Shown here piece by piece: positions 7,593-17,231 of a DNA stretch of 35,286 nt (its first letter is position 1; each line of letters begins with the position of its first letter). Where the stretch lies: the NCBI RefSeq assembly GCF_000716445.1, contig NZ_JNWK01000072.1, positions 1-35,286 of the forward strand. The letters run 5' to 3'. A program made the position numbers and the translations under genes. This stretch comes from Streptomyces wedmorensis (GTDB taxonomy: Bacteria; Actinomycetota; Actinomycetes; Streptomycetales; Streptomycetaceae). The notes under the pieces were generated by a model that saw nothing but the letters and a program-made list of their open reading frames with translations, did not search any database and had not been told where the DNA came from.

Positions 7593-8033
7593 ATGAGTGA
7601 TCTTCGCATCGAGCAGGCCCGGACCGAGGAGCAGCTCGCCGACTGGCGGGCCGTGCACAACACGATCATCCCGACGGCGGTGCTGTCCCCTGACGAGGTG
7701 CGGGAGCGGGCCGGCCGGAACCGGCTGGACGTGGCGTACCTCGGGGACGTGGCGGTGGGTTGTTCGACGGTGCGTCCGCCGGACGAGGAGACCACGGCGG
7801 CGACCGTGATCGCCCGGACGCTGCCCGGGTTCCGGGGCCGGGGCTTCGGGACGGCGCTGTACGAGCGGGGGCTCGCGCACGCGCGGACGCTGAGCGGCGA
7901 GGGGGTCGAGACGGTGGTCCTGGCCTCGAACGAGGAGGGGCTCCGGTTCGCCCTGGCGCGCGGTTTCGTGGAGGTGGAGCGGTATCTCCTGCCGGGCGAC
8001 ACGGTTCCGTTCGTCGCGCTGCGGCTGGCCTGA
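7593..8033 (+). CDS. GNAT family N-acetyltransferase
   Basis: This is a 146-residue single GNAT domain. The acetyl-CoA binding strand-loop reads LPGFRGRGFGTALYERGLAHA, matching the Q/RxxGxG/A motif. VVLASNEEGLRFALARGFVEVERY is the conserved C-terminal part, in which the product aligns with other acetyltransferases. The substrate (small molecule, peptide or antibiotic) cannot be assigned. I placed the start at ATG 7593 because the frame upstream is the duplicated repeat. No ribosome binding site is visible, and TTTCCT ends six bases before the ATG, which again suggests a leaderless transcript. A 33-bp inverted repeat follows the stop. Confidence 0.8.
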   Translation: MSDLRIEQARTEEQLADWRAVHNTIIPTAVLSPDEVRERAGRNRLDVAYLGDVAVGCSTVRPPDEETTAATVIARTLPGFRGRGFGTALYERGLAHARTLSGEGVETVVLASNEEGLRFALARGFVEVERYLLPGDTVPFVALRLA

Positions 8034-8048
8034 CGGGGCGGGCCCGCA

Positions 8049-8081
8049 CGCCATGATCTGACGATTCGTCAGATCATGGCG
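8049..8081. terminator. 33 bp inverted repeat: terminator and possible operator
   Basis: CGCCATGATCTGACGA and its exact complement flank a single T, giving 16-base arms. It follows the GNAT stop by 15 bases, so it can terminate that transcript. Its core, CTGACGATTCGTCAG, also lies just upstream of the -35 region of the next gene and looks like a repressor half-site pair. The two roles cannot be separated from sequence alone. Confidence 0.65.
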
Positions 8082-8113
8082 TCACGGGTCTGGGAACCTT
8101 CGGGGCCCGGCGC

Positions 8114-8125
8114 TACCCTCCGCGC
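8114..8125 (+). promoter_or_regulatory. Leaderless-type promoter of the reductase-AhpD pair
   Basis: TACCCT at 8114-8119 ends six bases before the ATG at 8126, with no ribosome binding site in between. Confidence 0.5.
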
Positions 8126-9205
8126 ATGATTCGGACGGTGGTGTGGGGTACCGGAAACGTCGGGCGCGCGGCCATTCGCGCCGTGGACGCCCATCCAGGC
8201 CTGGAACTCGCGGCGGTCCTGGTGTCCGACCCGGCGAAGGTCGGCCGGGACGCGGGCCGGCTCGCGGGGCTCGGGCACGACCTCGGGGTGGTGGCCGACG
8301 ACGACGTCGGGGCGGTGCTCGACGGGCGGCCGGAGGCGGTGGTGTACGCGGCTTCCGGCGACACCCGGCCCGACGGGGCGCTCGCCGACGTGGTGCGGGC
8401 GGTGGCGGCGGGCGCGGTGGTGGTGACGCCCGCCCTGTACCCGCTGTACGACCAGCGCAACGCGCCGGCGGAGTTCCGGGATCCGGTGCTCGCGGCGGTC
8501 GCCGAGGGCGGCGGCTCGCTGTTCGTTTCGGGCGTGGACCCGGGCTGGGGCAACGACGTGCTGCCGCTCCTCGTGAGCGGTCTCGCGGCCACCGTGGACG
8601 TGGTCCGCTGCCAGGAGATCTTCGACTACTCGACGTACGAGCAGGAGGAGTCGGTCCGGGAGCTGGTGGGGATGGGCCGTCCGATGGAGTACGAGCCGCC
8701 GATGCTGTGGCCCTCGGTGCCCACCATGATCTGGGGCGGGCAGATACGGCTGATGGCCCGCGCGCTCGGCGCCGAGCTCGACGAGATCCGCGAGACGATG
8801 GAACGCCGCCCGCTGGAGTCGACCGTGAAGACGCGGACGATGGGCGTCTTCGAGGCCGGGACGCAGGGGGCGATCCGTTTCGAGGTGCAGGGGATCGTCG
8901 GCGGCGAGCCCCGGATCGTGATCGAGCACGTCACCCGGATCCATCCCTCGTGCGCGCCGGACTGGCCGGTGCCGCCGGACGGGGCGGGGGCGCACCGGGT
9001 GATCGTCGAGGGAAGTCCCCGGATCGAGGTGACGGTGGCGGCGACCGACGAGGGCGAGAACCGGTCGGCCGGCGGGAACGCCACGGCGGTGGGCCGGCTC
9101 GTCGGGGCGATCGACTGGCTGGTGGCGGCGGAGCCGGGACTGTACGACGCGCTGGACGTACCGCTGCGGCCGGCGCTCGGGAAGCTGGGAAGGAGACCAC
9201 GGTGA
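8126..9205 (+). CDS. NAD(P)-dependent DapB-like reductase (dihydrodipicolinate reductase N-terminal family)
   Basis: This is a 359-residue oxidoreductase. The dinucleotide-binding turn is WGTGNVGRAAIRAV at residues 7-20. YAASGDTRPD and VTPALYPLYDQRNAP follow, and FVSGVDPGWGNDVLPL starts the catalytic half. This layout fits the uncharacterised actinobacterial branch related to 2,4-diaminopentanoate dehydrogenase and DapB, not true lysine-pathway DapB, which is about 250 residues. The substrate is unknown. The gene ends in GTGA, which also starts the next gene, so the two are translationally coupled. The partner resembles AhpD, suggesting a shared small-molecule or acyl-chain pathway (inference). 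Confidence 0.72.
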   Translation: MIRTVVWGTGNVGRAAIRAVDAHPGLELAAVLVSDPAKVGRDAGRLAGLGHDLGVVADDDVGAVLDGRPEAVVYAASGDTRPDGALADVVRAVAAGAVVVTPALYPLYDQRNAPAEFRDPVLAAVAEGGGSLFVSGVDPGWGNDVLPLLVSGLAATVDVVRCQEIFDYSTYEQEESVRELVGMGRPMEYEPPMLWPSVPTMIWGGQIRLMARALGAELDEIRETMERRPLESTVKTRTMGVFEAGTQGAIRFEVQGIVGGEPRIVIEHVTRIHPSCAPDWPVPPDGAGAHRVIVEGSPRIEVTVAATDEGENRSAGGNATAVGRLVGAIDWLVAAEPGLYDALDVPLRPALGKLGRRPR

Positions 9206-9690
9206 TCATCGACATTCCCGAGGGCCAGGAGCCCATCGGGTACGTGTGGGGCGACATGGTTCCGGAGATCGGGACGGCGGCGGCGAACTTCTCGCTGTCG
9301 GTGTACGCCCACACGACCCTGGGGCTGCGCGAGTTCGAGGCGGCCCGGCTGCGGATCGCGCAGATCAACGGCTGCGGGTTCTGCCTGGACTGGCGTACCG
9401 ACCGGGACGGCGTGAAGGTCGAGGAGGGCTTCGACGAGGTCGTCGCGGCCTGGCGGACCACGGAGGTCTCGGAGGCCTTCGACGAGCGGACGCGCCTCGC
9501 CGCCGAGTACGCGGAGCGGTACGCGCTGGACCACCACGGTCTGGACGAGGAGTTCTGGGCGCGGATGACGGCCCGGTACAGCCAGGCCGAGATCGTGGAG
9601 CTGACGATGAGCCTGGGCTCGTGGCTGGCGTTCGGGCGGCTGAACCGGGTGCTCGGACTCGACACGGTGTGCGTGCTGCCGACGCACTGA
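9202..9690 (+). CDS. Carboxymuconolactone decarboxylase/AhpD-like protein
   Basis: This is a 162-residue helical protein of the AhpD/CMD superfamily. The redox centre reads INGCGFCLDWR, with a CxxC pair and flanking residues typical of peroxidase-related AhpD-like proteins. RLAAEYAERYALD and EIVELTMSLGSWLAFGRLNRVLGL form the conserved C-terminal helices. Such proteins reduce peroxides or disulfides through the cysteine pair. GTG at 9202 overlaps the stop of the reductase gene (GTGA), and AAGGAGA stands about 8 bases upstream. The pair probably forms one transcript that ends at the hairpin at 9701-9730. The physiological substrate is not deducible. Confidence 0.8.
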   Translation: MIIDIPEGQEPIGYVWGDMVPEIGTAAANFSLSVYAHTTLGLREFEAARLRIAQINGCGFCLDWRTDRDGVKVEEGFDEVVAAWRTTEVSEAFDERTRLAAEYAERYALDHHGLDEEFWARMTARYSQAEIVELTMSLGSWLAFGRLNRVLGLDTVCVLPTH

Positions 9691-9700
9691 GCGTACGGAG

Positions 9701-9730
9701 AGGGGCCGGCCGGTGTTCCGGCCGGCCCCT
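9701..9730. terminator. Bidirectional terminator hairpin
   Basis: AGGGGCCGGCCGG (9701-9713) pairs exactly with 9718-9730 around a TGTT loop. It stands between the convergent AhpD-like and cholesterol oxidase genes. Confidence 0.85.
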
Positions 9731-9746
9731 CGGGCTGTCCGCGAGG

Positions 9747-11456
<1,710 letters not shown>

Positions 11457-11512
11457 TCACGAGAAACTGCCGGGTAACTTCAGGCCGGACACGCCCTCTT
11501 GATCGCCTCTGC

Positions 11513-11805
11513 TATGACTCAGTCCGACGGGCCGCGCGGGACCCTCGTACGCCCGCCGGCCCGAGACGGCGAGCAGGGCGTCCGTGAGGGCGCGGCGCTC
11601 CCGCTCGGTGGTGCGCCGGGTGAGGGCGACGAGGACGTCCAACGTCGCTGGTGGGGCGCAGCCCTCCGAGGACGGCGGAGCCGTGGAGACCCTAGGCGAG
11701 GACGGCGTCCTCGCCGAGGGTCTCGCGGACGACGCGCACGACGCGGCGTGCGGCCTCGTGGCCGGTGCTTTCGCGGGCGGTGCCGTCGGGGGCGTGTGCG
11801 GGCAT
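11513..11805 (-). pseudogene. Broken aminoglycoside (3'')-nucleotidyltransferase-like gene
   Basis: From an ATG with AGGAG upstream (11805), the frame reads through EAARRVVRVVRETLGEDAVLA and then hits TAG (11692-11694). The same frame continues as GLHGSAVLGGLRPTSD. A one-base shift then leads into LDVLVALTRRTTERERRALTDALLAVSGRR and on to GPARPVGL. GSAxLGGLRPxSD(L/V)DVLV is the nucleotide-transfer motif of AadA-type enzymes, which adenylate streptomycin or spectinomycin. The frameshift falls inside the DxD metal site. Similarity stops near 11513, after about 95 of the usual 260 or so residues. With a stop, a frameshift and a lost C-terminal domain, it cannot make a working enzyme. The relationship is clear from motifs; which substrate it once modified is not. 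Confidence 0.72.
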
Positions 11806-11821
11806 GCGGAGGCTCCTGGCG

Positions 11822-11846
11822 GGTGACGGGCGCGGGGCCCGTCACC
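11822..11846. terminator. Terminator hairpin after aspartate ammonia-lyase
   Basis: GGTGACGGGC (11822-11831) pairs with GCCCGTCACC (11837-11846) over a 5-base loop. It lies just downstream of the aspA stop and upstream of the nucleotidyltransferase pseudogene, both on the minus strand. Confidence 0.7.
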
Positions 11847-11873
11847 GTACCGGAGGAGCGGCGGAGCGGGCGG

Positions 11874-13307
11874 TCAGGCGAGCGACGGGCCCGGGGCGCC
11901 GGTCAGGCGCTCGGGGGTGAGGAGTTCGGCGAGGCGGTGGGCGGGCAGCAGGCCCTTCTCCAGGGTGAGCTCGACGACTCCGCGGCCGGTGGCGAGGGCC
12001 TCCTGGGCGATGGCGGTGGCGGCGGTGTAGCCGAGGTGCGGGTTGAGGGCGGTGGCGAGGCCGATGGAGTTCTCCACGGCGGCCCGCAGCGCCTCGGCGT
12101 TGGCCGTGATGCCGGTGACGCAGCGCTCGGCCAGGGTCAGACAGGCGGCGCGCAGCGACAGGAGGCTCTTGGACAGGGCGTGGAAGATGACCGGTTCGAA
12201 GGCGTTGAGCTGGAGCTGCCCCGCCTCGGCGGCCATCGTGATGGTGATGTCGTTGCCGATGACCTCGAAGGCGACCTGGTTGACGACCTCGGGGATCACC
12301 GGGTTGACCTTGCCGGGCATGATGCTGGAACCGGCCTGGACCGGCGGCAGGTTGATCTCGCCCAGGCCGGCGCGCGGTCCGGAGGAGAGCAGCCGCAGGT
12401 CGTTGCAGGTCTTGGAGAGCTTGACCGCGACGCGCTTGAGGACGCCGGAGAGCTGGACGAAGGCGCCGCAGTCCTGGGTGGCCTCGATCAGGTTGGCGGA
12501 GGTGACGAGCGGCAGCCCGGTCAGTCCGGCGAGGTGGCGGCGGGCGGTCTCGGCGTACCCGGGGGCGGCGTTGAGGCCGGTGCCGATGGCGGTGGCACCG
12601 AGGTTGATCTCGTGGATGAGCTCGATCGCCTCCGCGAGCCTGCCGCGGTCCTCCTCCAGCATCACGGCGTACGTGGAGAACTCCTGGCCCAGCGTCATGG
12701 GCACCGCGTCCTGGAGCTGCGTGCGGCCCATCTTGACGACCTCTCGGAACTCCAGCGCCTTGGCGGCGAAGGCGTCCTGGAGGACGGCCATGGCCTTCAG
12801 GAGTTCGCGGGCGGCGCCGATCGCGGCGATGCGGATCGCCGTCGGGTAGACGTCGTTGGTGGACTGGCCGAGGTTGACGTCCTCGTTGGGGTGCAGGTGC
12901 GCGTAGTCGCCCTTGGCGTGGCCGAGGAGCTCCAGGGCCCGGTTGGCGACGACCTCGTTGGCGTTCATGTTGGTGGACGTGCCGGCGCCGCCCTGGACGA
13001 CGTCCACGACGAACTGGTCGTGCAGGTGTCCCGTGCGGATCTCCCGGCAGGCGCCGGCGATGGCGTCGGCCTTGTCGGCGGGGAGCAGGCCGAGTTCCTC
13101 GTTGGCGCGGGCCGCGGCCTCCTTGACGGCGGCCAGCGCGTCGATCAGCAGGGGGTAGGTCGAGATCGGGGTGCCGGTGATGGCGAAGTTCTCGGTGGCG
13201 CGCAGCGTGTGGACGCCCCAGTAGGCGTCGGCCGGGACCTCCCGGTCGCCGAGCAGGTCGTGCTCGGTGCGGACGGGTGCGTCGTGCGGAGCCGGTGCGG
13301 GAACCAT
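11874..13307 (-). CDS. aspA: Aspartate ammonia-lyase
   Basis: This enzyme converts L-aspartate reversibly to fumarate and ammonium in the cytoplasm. The 477-residue protein belongs to the fumarase/aspartase superfamily. It shows GGAGTSTNMNANEVVANRA (about residues 107-125), HPNEDVNLGQSTNDVYPTA, and the signature GSSIMPGKVNP (about 326-336) that carries the catalytic Ser. The start is ATG 13307 with AAGGAC upstream. The frame stays open for 25 more codons, but that stretch is GC-rich intergenic sequence without conservation. It follows L-asparaginase on the same strand, so the pair can take asparagine to fumarate plus two ammonium. A strong hairpin after the asparaginase gene suggests aspA also has its own promoter. 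Argininosuccinate lyase and fumarase are excluded by the N-terminal EHDLLGDREVP and overall pattern. Confidence 0.9.
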   Translation of the reverse strand: MVPAPAPHDAPVRTEHDLLGDREVPADAYWGVHTLRATENFAITGTPISTYPLLIDALAAVKEAAARANEELGLLPADKADAIAGACREIRTGHLHDQFVVDVVQGGAGTSTNMNANEVVANRALELLGHAKGDYAHLHPNEDVNLGQSTNDVYPTAIRIAAIGAARELLKAMAVLQDAFAAKALEFREVVKMGRTQLQDAVPMTLGQEFSTYAVMLEEDRGRLAEAIELIHEINLGATAIGTGLNAAPGYAETARRHLAGLTGLPLVTSANLIEATQDCGAFVQLSGVLKRVAVKLSKTCNDLRLLSSGPRAGLGEINLPPVQAGSSIMPGKVNPVIPEVVNQVAFEVIGNDITITMAAEAGQLQLNAFEPVIFHALSKSLLSLRAACLTLAERCVTGITANAEALRAAVENSIGLATALNPHLGYTAATAIAQEALATGRGVVELTLEKGLLPAHRLAELLTPERLTGAPGPSLA

Positions 13308-13654
13308 GGGTGCCGTCCTTGAGGGGTGCGGGGCATGCGAAGGAACGGGGCCTCCGGCCGGTACGGCACCGGGAAGGCCCACGGGGTGACAGGCGGGTGC
13401 TCACCGGCCTGTAGGGACGGGAGGACATCCGCGCGGTGAGAGGCGGGTGCTCGCCGCCGGTACGGACACGGGTGCACCCGCCGTGAGGGGCGGGCGCCCT
13501 GCGGCGCGTGCGGCACCGGAGGGCACCGGTGCGGTGGGCGCCCGGCGGTGCGCAGGGCGCCGGAGGACGTCCGCGCGGTGAGAGGTGGGCTCCGGCTCGC
13601 GGGCGGGCGGGGGGATGCACCGCCCGCGAGCCGGGGTTCTGGGGTGTGCGCCGG
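13308..13654. other. 347 bp non-coding gap with degenerate repeats
   Basis: No credible gene was seen. A block GGAGGAC(A/G)TCCGCGCGGTGAGAGG occurs at about 13420 and again at about 13561. An 11-base inverted pair, GGCGCCCTGCG (13493-13503) with CGCAGGGCGCC (13551-13561), brackets the segment between them. The region holds the asparaginase terminator and must hold any aspA promoter. Confidence 0.6.
13592..13634. terminator. Terminator hairpin after L-asparaginase
   Basis: CCGGCTCGCGGGCGG (13592-13606) pairs exactly with 13620-13634 over a 13-base loop, about 20 bases past the asparaginase stop on the minus strand. The 15-base GC stem should end most transcription before aspA. Confidence 0.8.
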
Positions 13655-14770
<1,116 letters not shown>

Positions 14771-14830
14771 GCCTGCCGTCCTTACTCCGTACCTGTATCT
14801 CCCTGCTTCCGCAACGATAGGACAGGCGGC

Positions 14831-14848
14831 GCGCAAGACGATTGCGAA
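14831..14848. promoter_or_regulatory. Candidate Lrp/AsnC site in the divergent asparaginase-lrp region
   Basis: GCGCAAGACGATTGCGAA lies between the two divergent genes. A related sequence, GCGCAAGATGCGAGAA, occurs after the lrp stop at 15377-15392. The shared GCGCAAGA(C/T)G core and the location next to an autoregulatory-type gene suggest a binding site (inference). Confidence 0.3.
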
Positions 14849-14877
14849 ATCCTCCGCATCAACGTTTCAGCGTGGTG

Positions 14878-14889
14878 GATAATTGCGCC
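14878..14889 (+). promoter_or_regulatory. Leaderless-type promoter of the Lrp/AsnC regulator
   Basis: GATAAT at 14878-14883 is a near-consensus -10 box ending six bases before the ATG at 14890. No ribosome binding site is present. Confidence 0.55.
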
Positions 14890-15354
14890 ATGGACCGAAT
14901 CGATCTCCACATCTTGCGTGAGCTCCAGAACGACGGCCGGCTGAGCAACCAGGAGCTGGCCCAGCGGGTCGGCCTCAGCGCCTCCCCCTGCCTGCGCCGG
15001 GTGCGCCAGCTGGAGCAGGACGGGGTCATCCAGGGCTACCGGGCGATCATCGACCCGGAGGCGGTGGGGCGGGGCTTCGAGGTGCTCGTCTCGGTGGAGG
15101 TGCGGCGGGACCGCGAGACGGTGGAGGCCTTCGAGGAGGCGCTCCAGGACGTCCCGGACGTGATCGAGGCGTACCGCCTGTTCGGCAGCCCGGGCTGCCT
15201 GCTGCGGATCGCGGTGGCCGACCTCGCGGCGTACGAGCGGCTGTGGATCGAGCGGCTGACGACGCTGGCGGGGGTCACGGAGGTCAACTCGCAGATCATC
15301 ATGAAGCGGATCAAGGAGCCGAAGGGGATGCCGGTGGACGTCCGGGGCGTCTGA
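14890..15354 (+). CDS. Lrp/AsnC family transcriptional regulator
   Basis: This is a 154-residue regulator of standard length. The N-terminal winged helix reads MDRIDLHILRELQNDGRLSN, then ELAQRVGLSASPCLRRVRQLEQDGVIQGYRA, which is diagnostic of the family. The C-terminal RAM/AsnC ligand-binding domain includes DVIEAYRLFGSPGCLLRIAVADL and a TxVNSQIIMKRIKE end. Lrp-type proteins form octamers or other oligomers and respond to amino acids. The gene diverges from L-asparaginase with about 120 bases between starts, so it probably senses asparagine or aspartate and controls that gene and itself (inference). The longer open frame upstream includes the -10 box and is therefore not coding. Confidence 0.9.
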   Translation: MDRIDLHILRELQNDGRLSNQELAQRVGLSASPCLRRVRQLEQDGVIQGYRAIIDPEAVGRGFEVLVSVEVRRDRETVEAFEEALQDVPDVIEAYRLFGSPGCLLRIAVADLAAYERLWIERLTTLAGVTEVNSQIIMKRIKEPKGMPVDVRGV

Positions 15355-15422
15355 GCACCCTTGTGGCGGTTCGGTTGCGCAAGATGCGAGAACGTCACGC
15401 AACAGCCCCCTTCCCGTTACAT

Positions 15423-15436
15423 GACAGGTACCTGTC
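15423..15436. promoter_or_regulatory. 14 bp perfect palindrome upstream of the endonuclease gene
   Basis: GACAGGTACCTGTC is self-complementary. It lies about 105 bases before the endonuclease ATG, in the stretch that must hold its promoter. It may be an operator; no known regulator was matched. Confidence 0.4.
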
Positions 15437-15541
15437 TTGTGCCACGCTCCCGGCTGACACGAAGTCAACACGCGTAGAACGCGGAACCCTTGAGCCGGGC
15501 CGCGTCCCGACGCGTGACGCACCCGGGAAAGGGCACCCCCC

Positions 15542-16345
15542 ATGTCCGTTGCACAGTCAGGCCGCTGGAAGGCCTGGGCGGCATCCATAGCCGCCGTCCT
15601 CGTCACCCTCACCCTGCCGACGGTCACCGCGACCCCCGCGAGCGCCACCACCACGGCGTACGACAGCACGTACTACAAGAACGCGATCGGCAAGACCGGC
15701 ACCAGCCTGAAGTCCTCGCTGCACACGATCATCAGCAGCCAGAGCAAGATCTCGTACGACGCGGTCTGGAACGCCCTGAAGACCACCGACCAGGACCCGA
15801 ACAACACCGCCAACGTCATCCTGCTCTACAGCGGCACCTCCCGCAGCAAGTCCCTCAACGGCGGCGACGTGGGCGACTGGAACCGCGAGCACACCTGGGC
15901 CCAGTCCCACGGCAACTTCGGCACCTCCGCCGGCCCCGGCACCGACCTACACCACCTGCGCGCGGCGGACGTCCAGGTCAACAGCATCCGCGGCAACAAG
16001 GACTTCGACAACGGCGGCAGCGCGGTCAGCGGCGCGCCGGGCAGCTACACGGACAGCAACTCCTTCGAGCCGCGCGACGCCGACAAGGGCGACGTGGCCC
16101 GCATGATCCTCTACATGGCCGTCCGCTACGAGGGCGACGACGCCTGGGCGGACCTGGAGCCCAACGACTCGACCACCAACGGCAGCGTCCCCTTCCACGG
16201 CCGCCTCTCGGTCCTGAAGCAGTGGAACGAGCAGGACCCGCCGAGCGCGTTCGAAGAGCGGCGCAACGACATCATCTTCAACACCTACCAGCACAACCGG
16301 AACCCGTTCATCGACCACCCGGAGTGGATCGAGGCGATCTGGTAG
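15542..16345 (+). CDS. Secreted endonuclease I family nuclease
   Basis: This is a 267-residue exported nuclease that should degrade DNA, and possibly RNA, outside the cell to release phosphate and nucleosides. A signal peptide (basic start, hydrophobic core to about residue 27, cleavage near ASA at about 35) precedes a single EndA/NucM-type domain. Its core motif is DWNREHTWAQSHG, followed by DLHHLRAADVQVNSIRGNKDF; the His and Asn residues form the beta-beta-alpha metal active site. YMAVRYEGDD and HNRNPFIDHPEWIEAIW complete the family pattern. GAAAGGGCACC stands just before the ATG. It is transcribed alone, with a palindrome upstream and a hairpin downstream. Codon use is more C-ending than in the neighbours, as often seen in strongly expressed exoenzymes. 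Confidence 0.9.
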   Translation: MSVAQSGRWKAWAASIAAVLVTLTLPTVTATPASATTTAYDSTYYKNAIGKTGTSLKSSLHTIISSQSKISYDAVWNALKTTDQDPNNTANVILLYSGTSRSKSLNGGDVGDWNREHTWAQSHGNFGTSAGPGTDLHHLRAADVQVNSIRGNKDFDNGGSAVSGAPGSYTDSNSFEPRDADKGDVARMILYMAVRYEGDDAWADLEPNDSTTNGSVPFHGRLSVLKQWNEQDPPSAFEERRNDIIFNTYQHNRNPFIDHPEWIEAIW

Positions 16346-16356
16346 GCCCGGCACAC

Positions 16357-16387
16357 CGGCCCGGGCACCCCACGGGCGCCCGGGCCG
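16357..16387. terminator. Terminator hairpin after the endonuclease gene
   Basis: CGGCCCGGGC (16357-16366) pairs with GCCCGGGCCG (16378-16387), with an 11-base loop, 12 bases past the stop. Confidence 0.75.
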
Positions 16388-16390
16388 ACC

Positions 16391-16650
16391 CGTACGCATG
16401 ACCGATCCCGGCGCCTTCAAACGCGAAGCGCCGGATTTTCTCATGTTGTTGAGGAGTTGGACCCCCACCTCATCAGGCGTTATCCATCCGTTACAAACGG
16501 GTGGTTTGTCATCCCTTCATGCGTTTCGCCGTGCACCGGAAGGCCGATTCCTCCCGTCGAAGCCGCCGGCGCACCTATCACGGTCACCTCCTGTCGAACA
16601 ACCCCTTCGCCCCAGGAAGTTCAGGCGATCGCTCGGTAGCTTCGGCGCCC
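16391..16650 (+). promoter_or_regulatory. Upstream region of the ectoine operon
   Basis: No gene is seen here. ACAAAC-GGGTG-GTTTGT at 16493-16509 is a 6-base inverted repeat within a locally less GC-rich stretch and may be a regulator site. TAGCTT at 16636-16641 is a possible -10 box shortly before the ectA ATG, which has no clear ribosome binding site. Osmotic and nitrogen control is known for Streptomyces ect genes; which element acts here is not visible. Confidence 0.4.
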
Positions 16651-17181
16651 ATGACCACTGCCCCTCTGACCTCCCCTGTCGACGGCGTCACCATCGGCCC
16701 GGCCCGCGTCGCGGACGGCGCCGACCTCTGGCGGATCGCACGCGGCTCGGGCGAACTCGACCTCAACTCCCCGTACAGCTACCTGCTGTGGTGCCGTGAC
16801 TTCGCCGACACCACCGCCGTCGCCCGTGACACCTCCGGGCGACCCGTCGGCTTCGTCACCGGCTACCTGCGCCCCGACGCGCCCGGAACGCTCTTCGTCT
16901 GGCAGGTCGCCGTGGAGGGTTCGCACCGCGGAACCGGGGTAGCCGGGACCCTGCTGGACGCCCTGTCCGACCGCGTGGCCGCCGAACACGGCCTGCACCG
17001 GATCGAGGCGACCGTCACGCCGGGGAACCTGGCGTCCGACCGGCTCTTCCGGTCCTACGCGCGCCGGCACCGGGCGGACCTGACCCAGGAGGTCCTCTTC
17101 CCGGCCGCCGCCTTCCCCACGGCGGGACACGAGTCCGAGGTTCTGTACCGCATCGGCCCCCTCGGCTCCCCCGAAGCCTGA
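16651..17181 (+). CDS. ectA: L-2,4-diaminobutyrate N-acetyltransferase
   Basis: EctA transfers acetyl from acetyl-CoA to the gamma-amino group of L-2,4-diaminobutyrate, the second step of ectoine synthesis. The 176-residue GNAT protein shows the EctA-specific LDLNSPYSYLLWCRDFADT near residues 35-53. The acetyl-CoA loop is VAVEGSHRGTGVAGTLLDAL, and ATVTPGNLASDRLFRSYARR matches the EctA C-terminal core, which distinguishes it from general GNAT enzymes. It is the first gene of a one-direction block ectA-B-C-D followed by a transporter. The start at 16651 fits the family length; the frame is open further upstream but not conserved. Function is secure from family and context. Confidence 0.93.
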   Translation: MTTAPLTSPVDGVTIGPARVADGADLWRIARGSGELDLNSPYSYLLWCRDFADTTAVARDTSGRPVGFVTGYLRPDAPGTLFVWQVAVEGSHRGTGVAGTLLDALSDRVAAEHGLHRIEATVTPGNLASDRLFRSYARRHRADLTQEVLFPAAAFPTAGHESEVLYRIGPLGSPEA

Positions 17182-17231
17182 GCATCCCGCACCCACGCAC
17201 GCACCGAACCACACCCGGGAGAAGACACTCC

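Noticed and set aside
11499..13322. Plus-strand open frame of about 600 codons
   Set aside because: It is antisense to aspA and the nucleotidyltransferase pseudogene; low complexity and no recognisable motif.
16493..16509. GlnR box upstream of ectA
   Set aside because: GTTAC matches one half of the GlnR consensus, but the second half is poor. I kept the inverted repeat as an unassigned site only.
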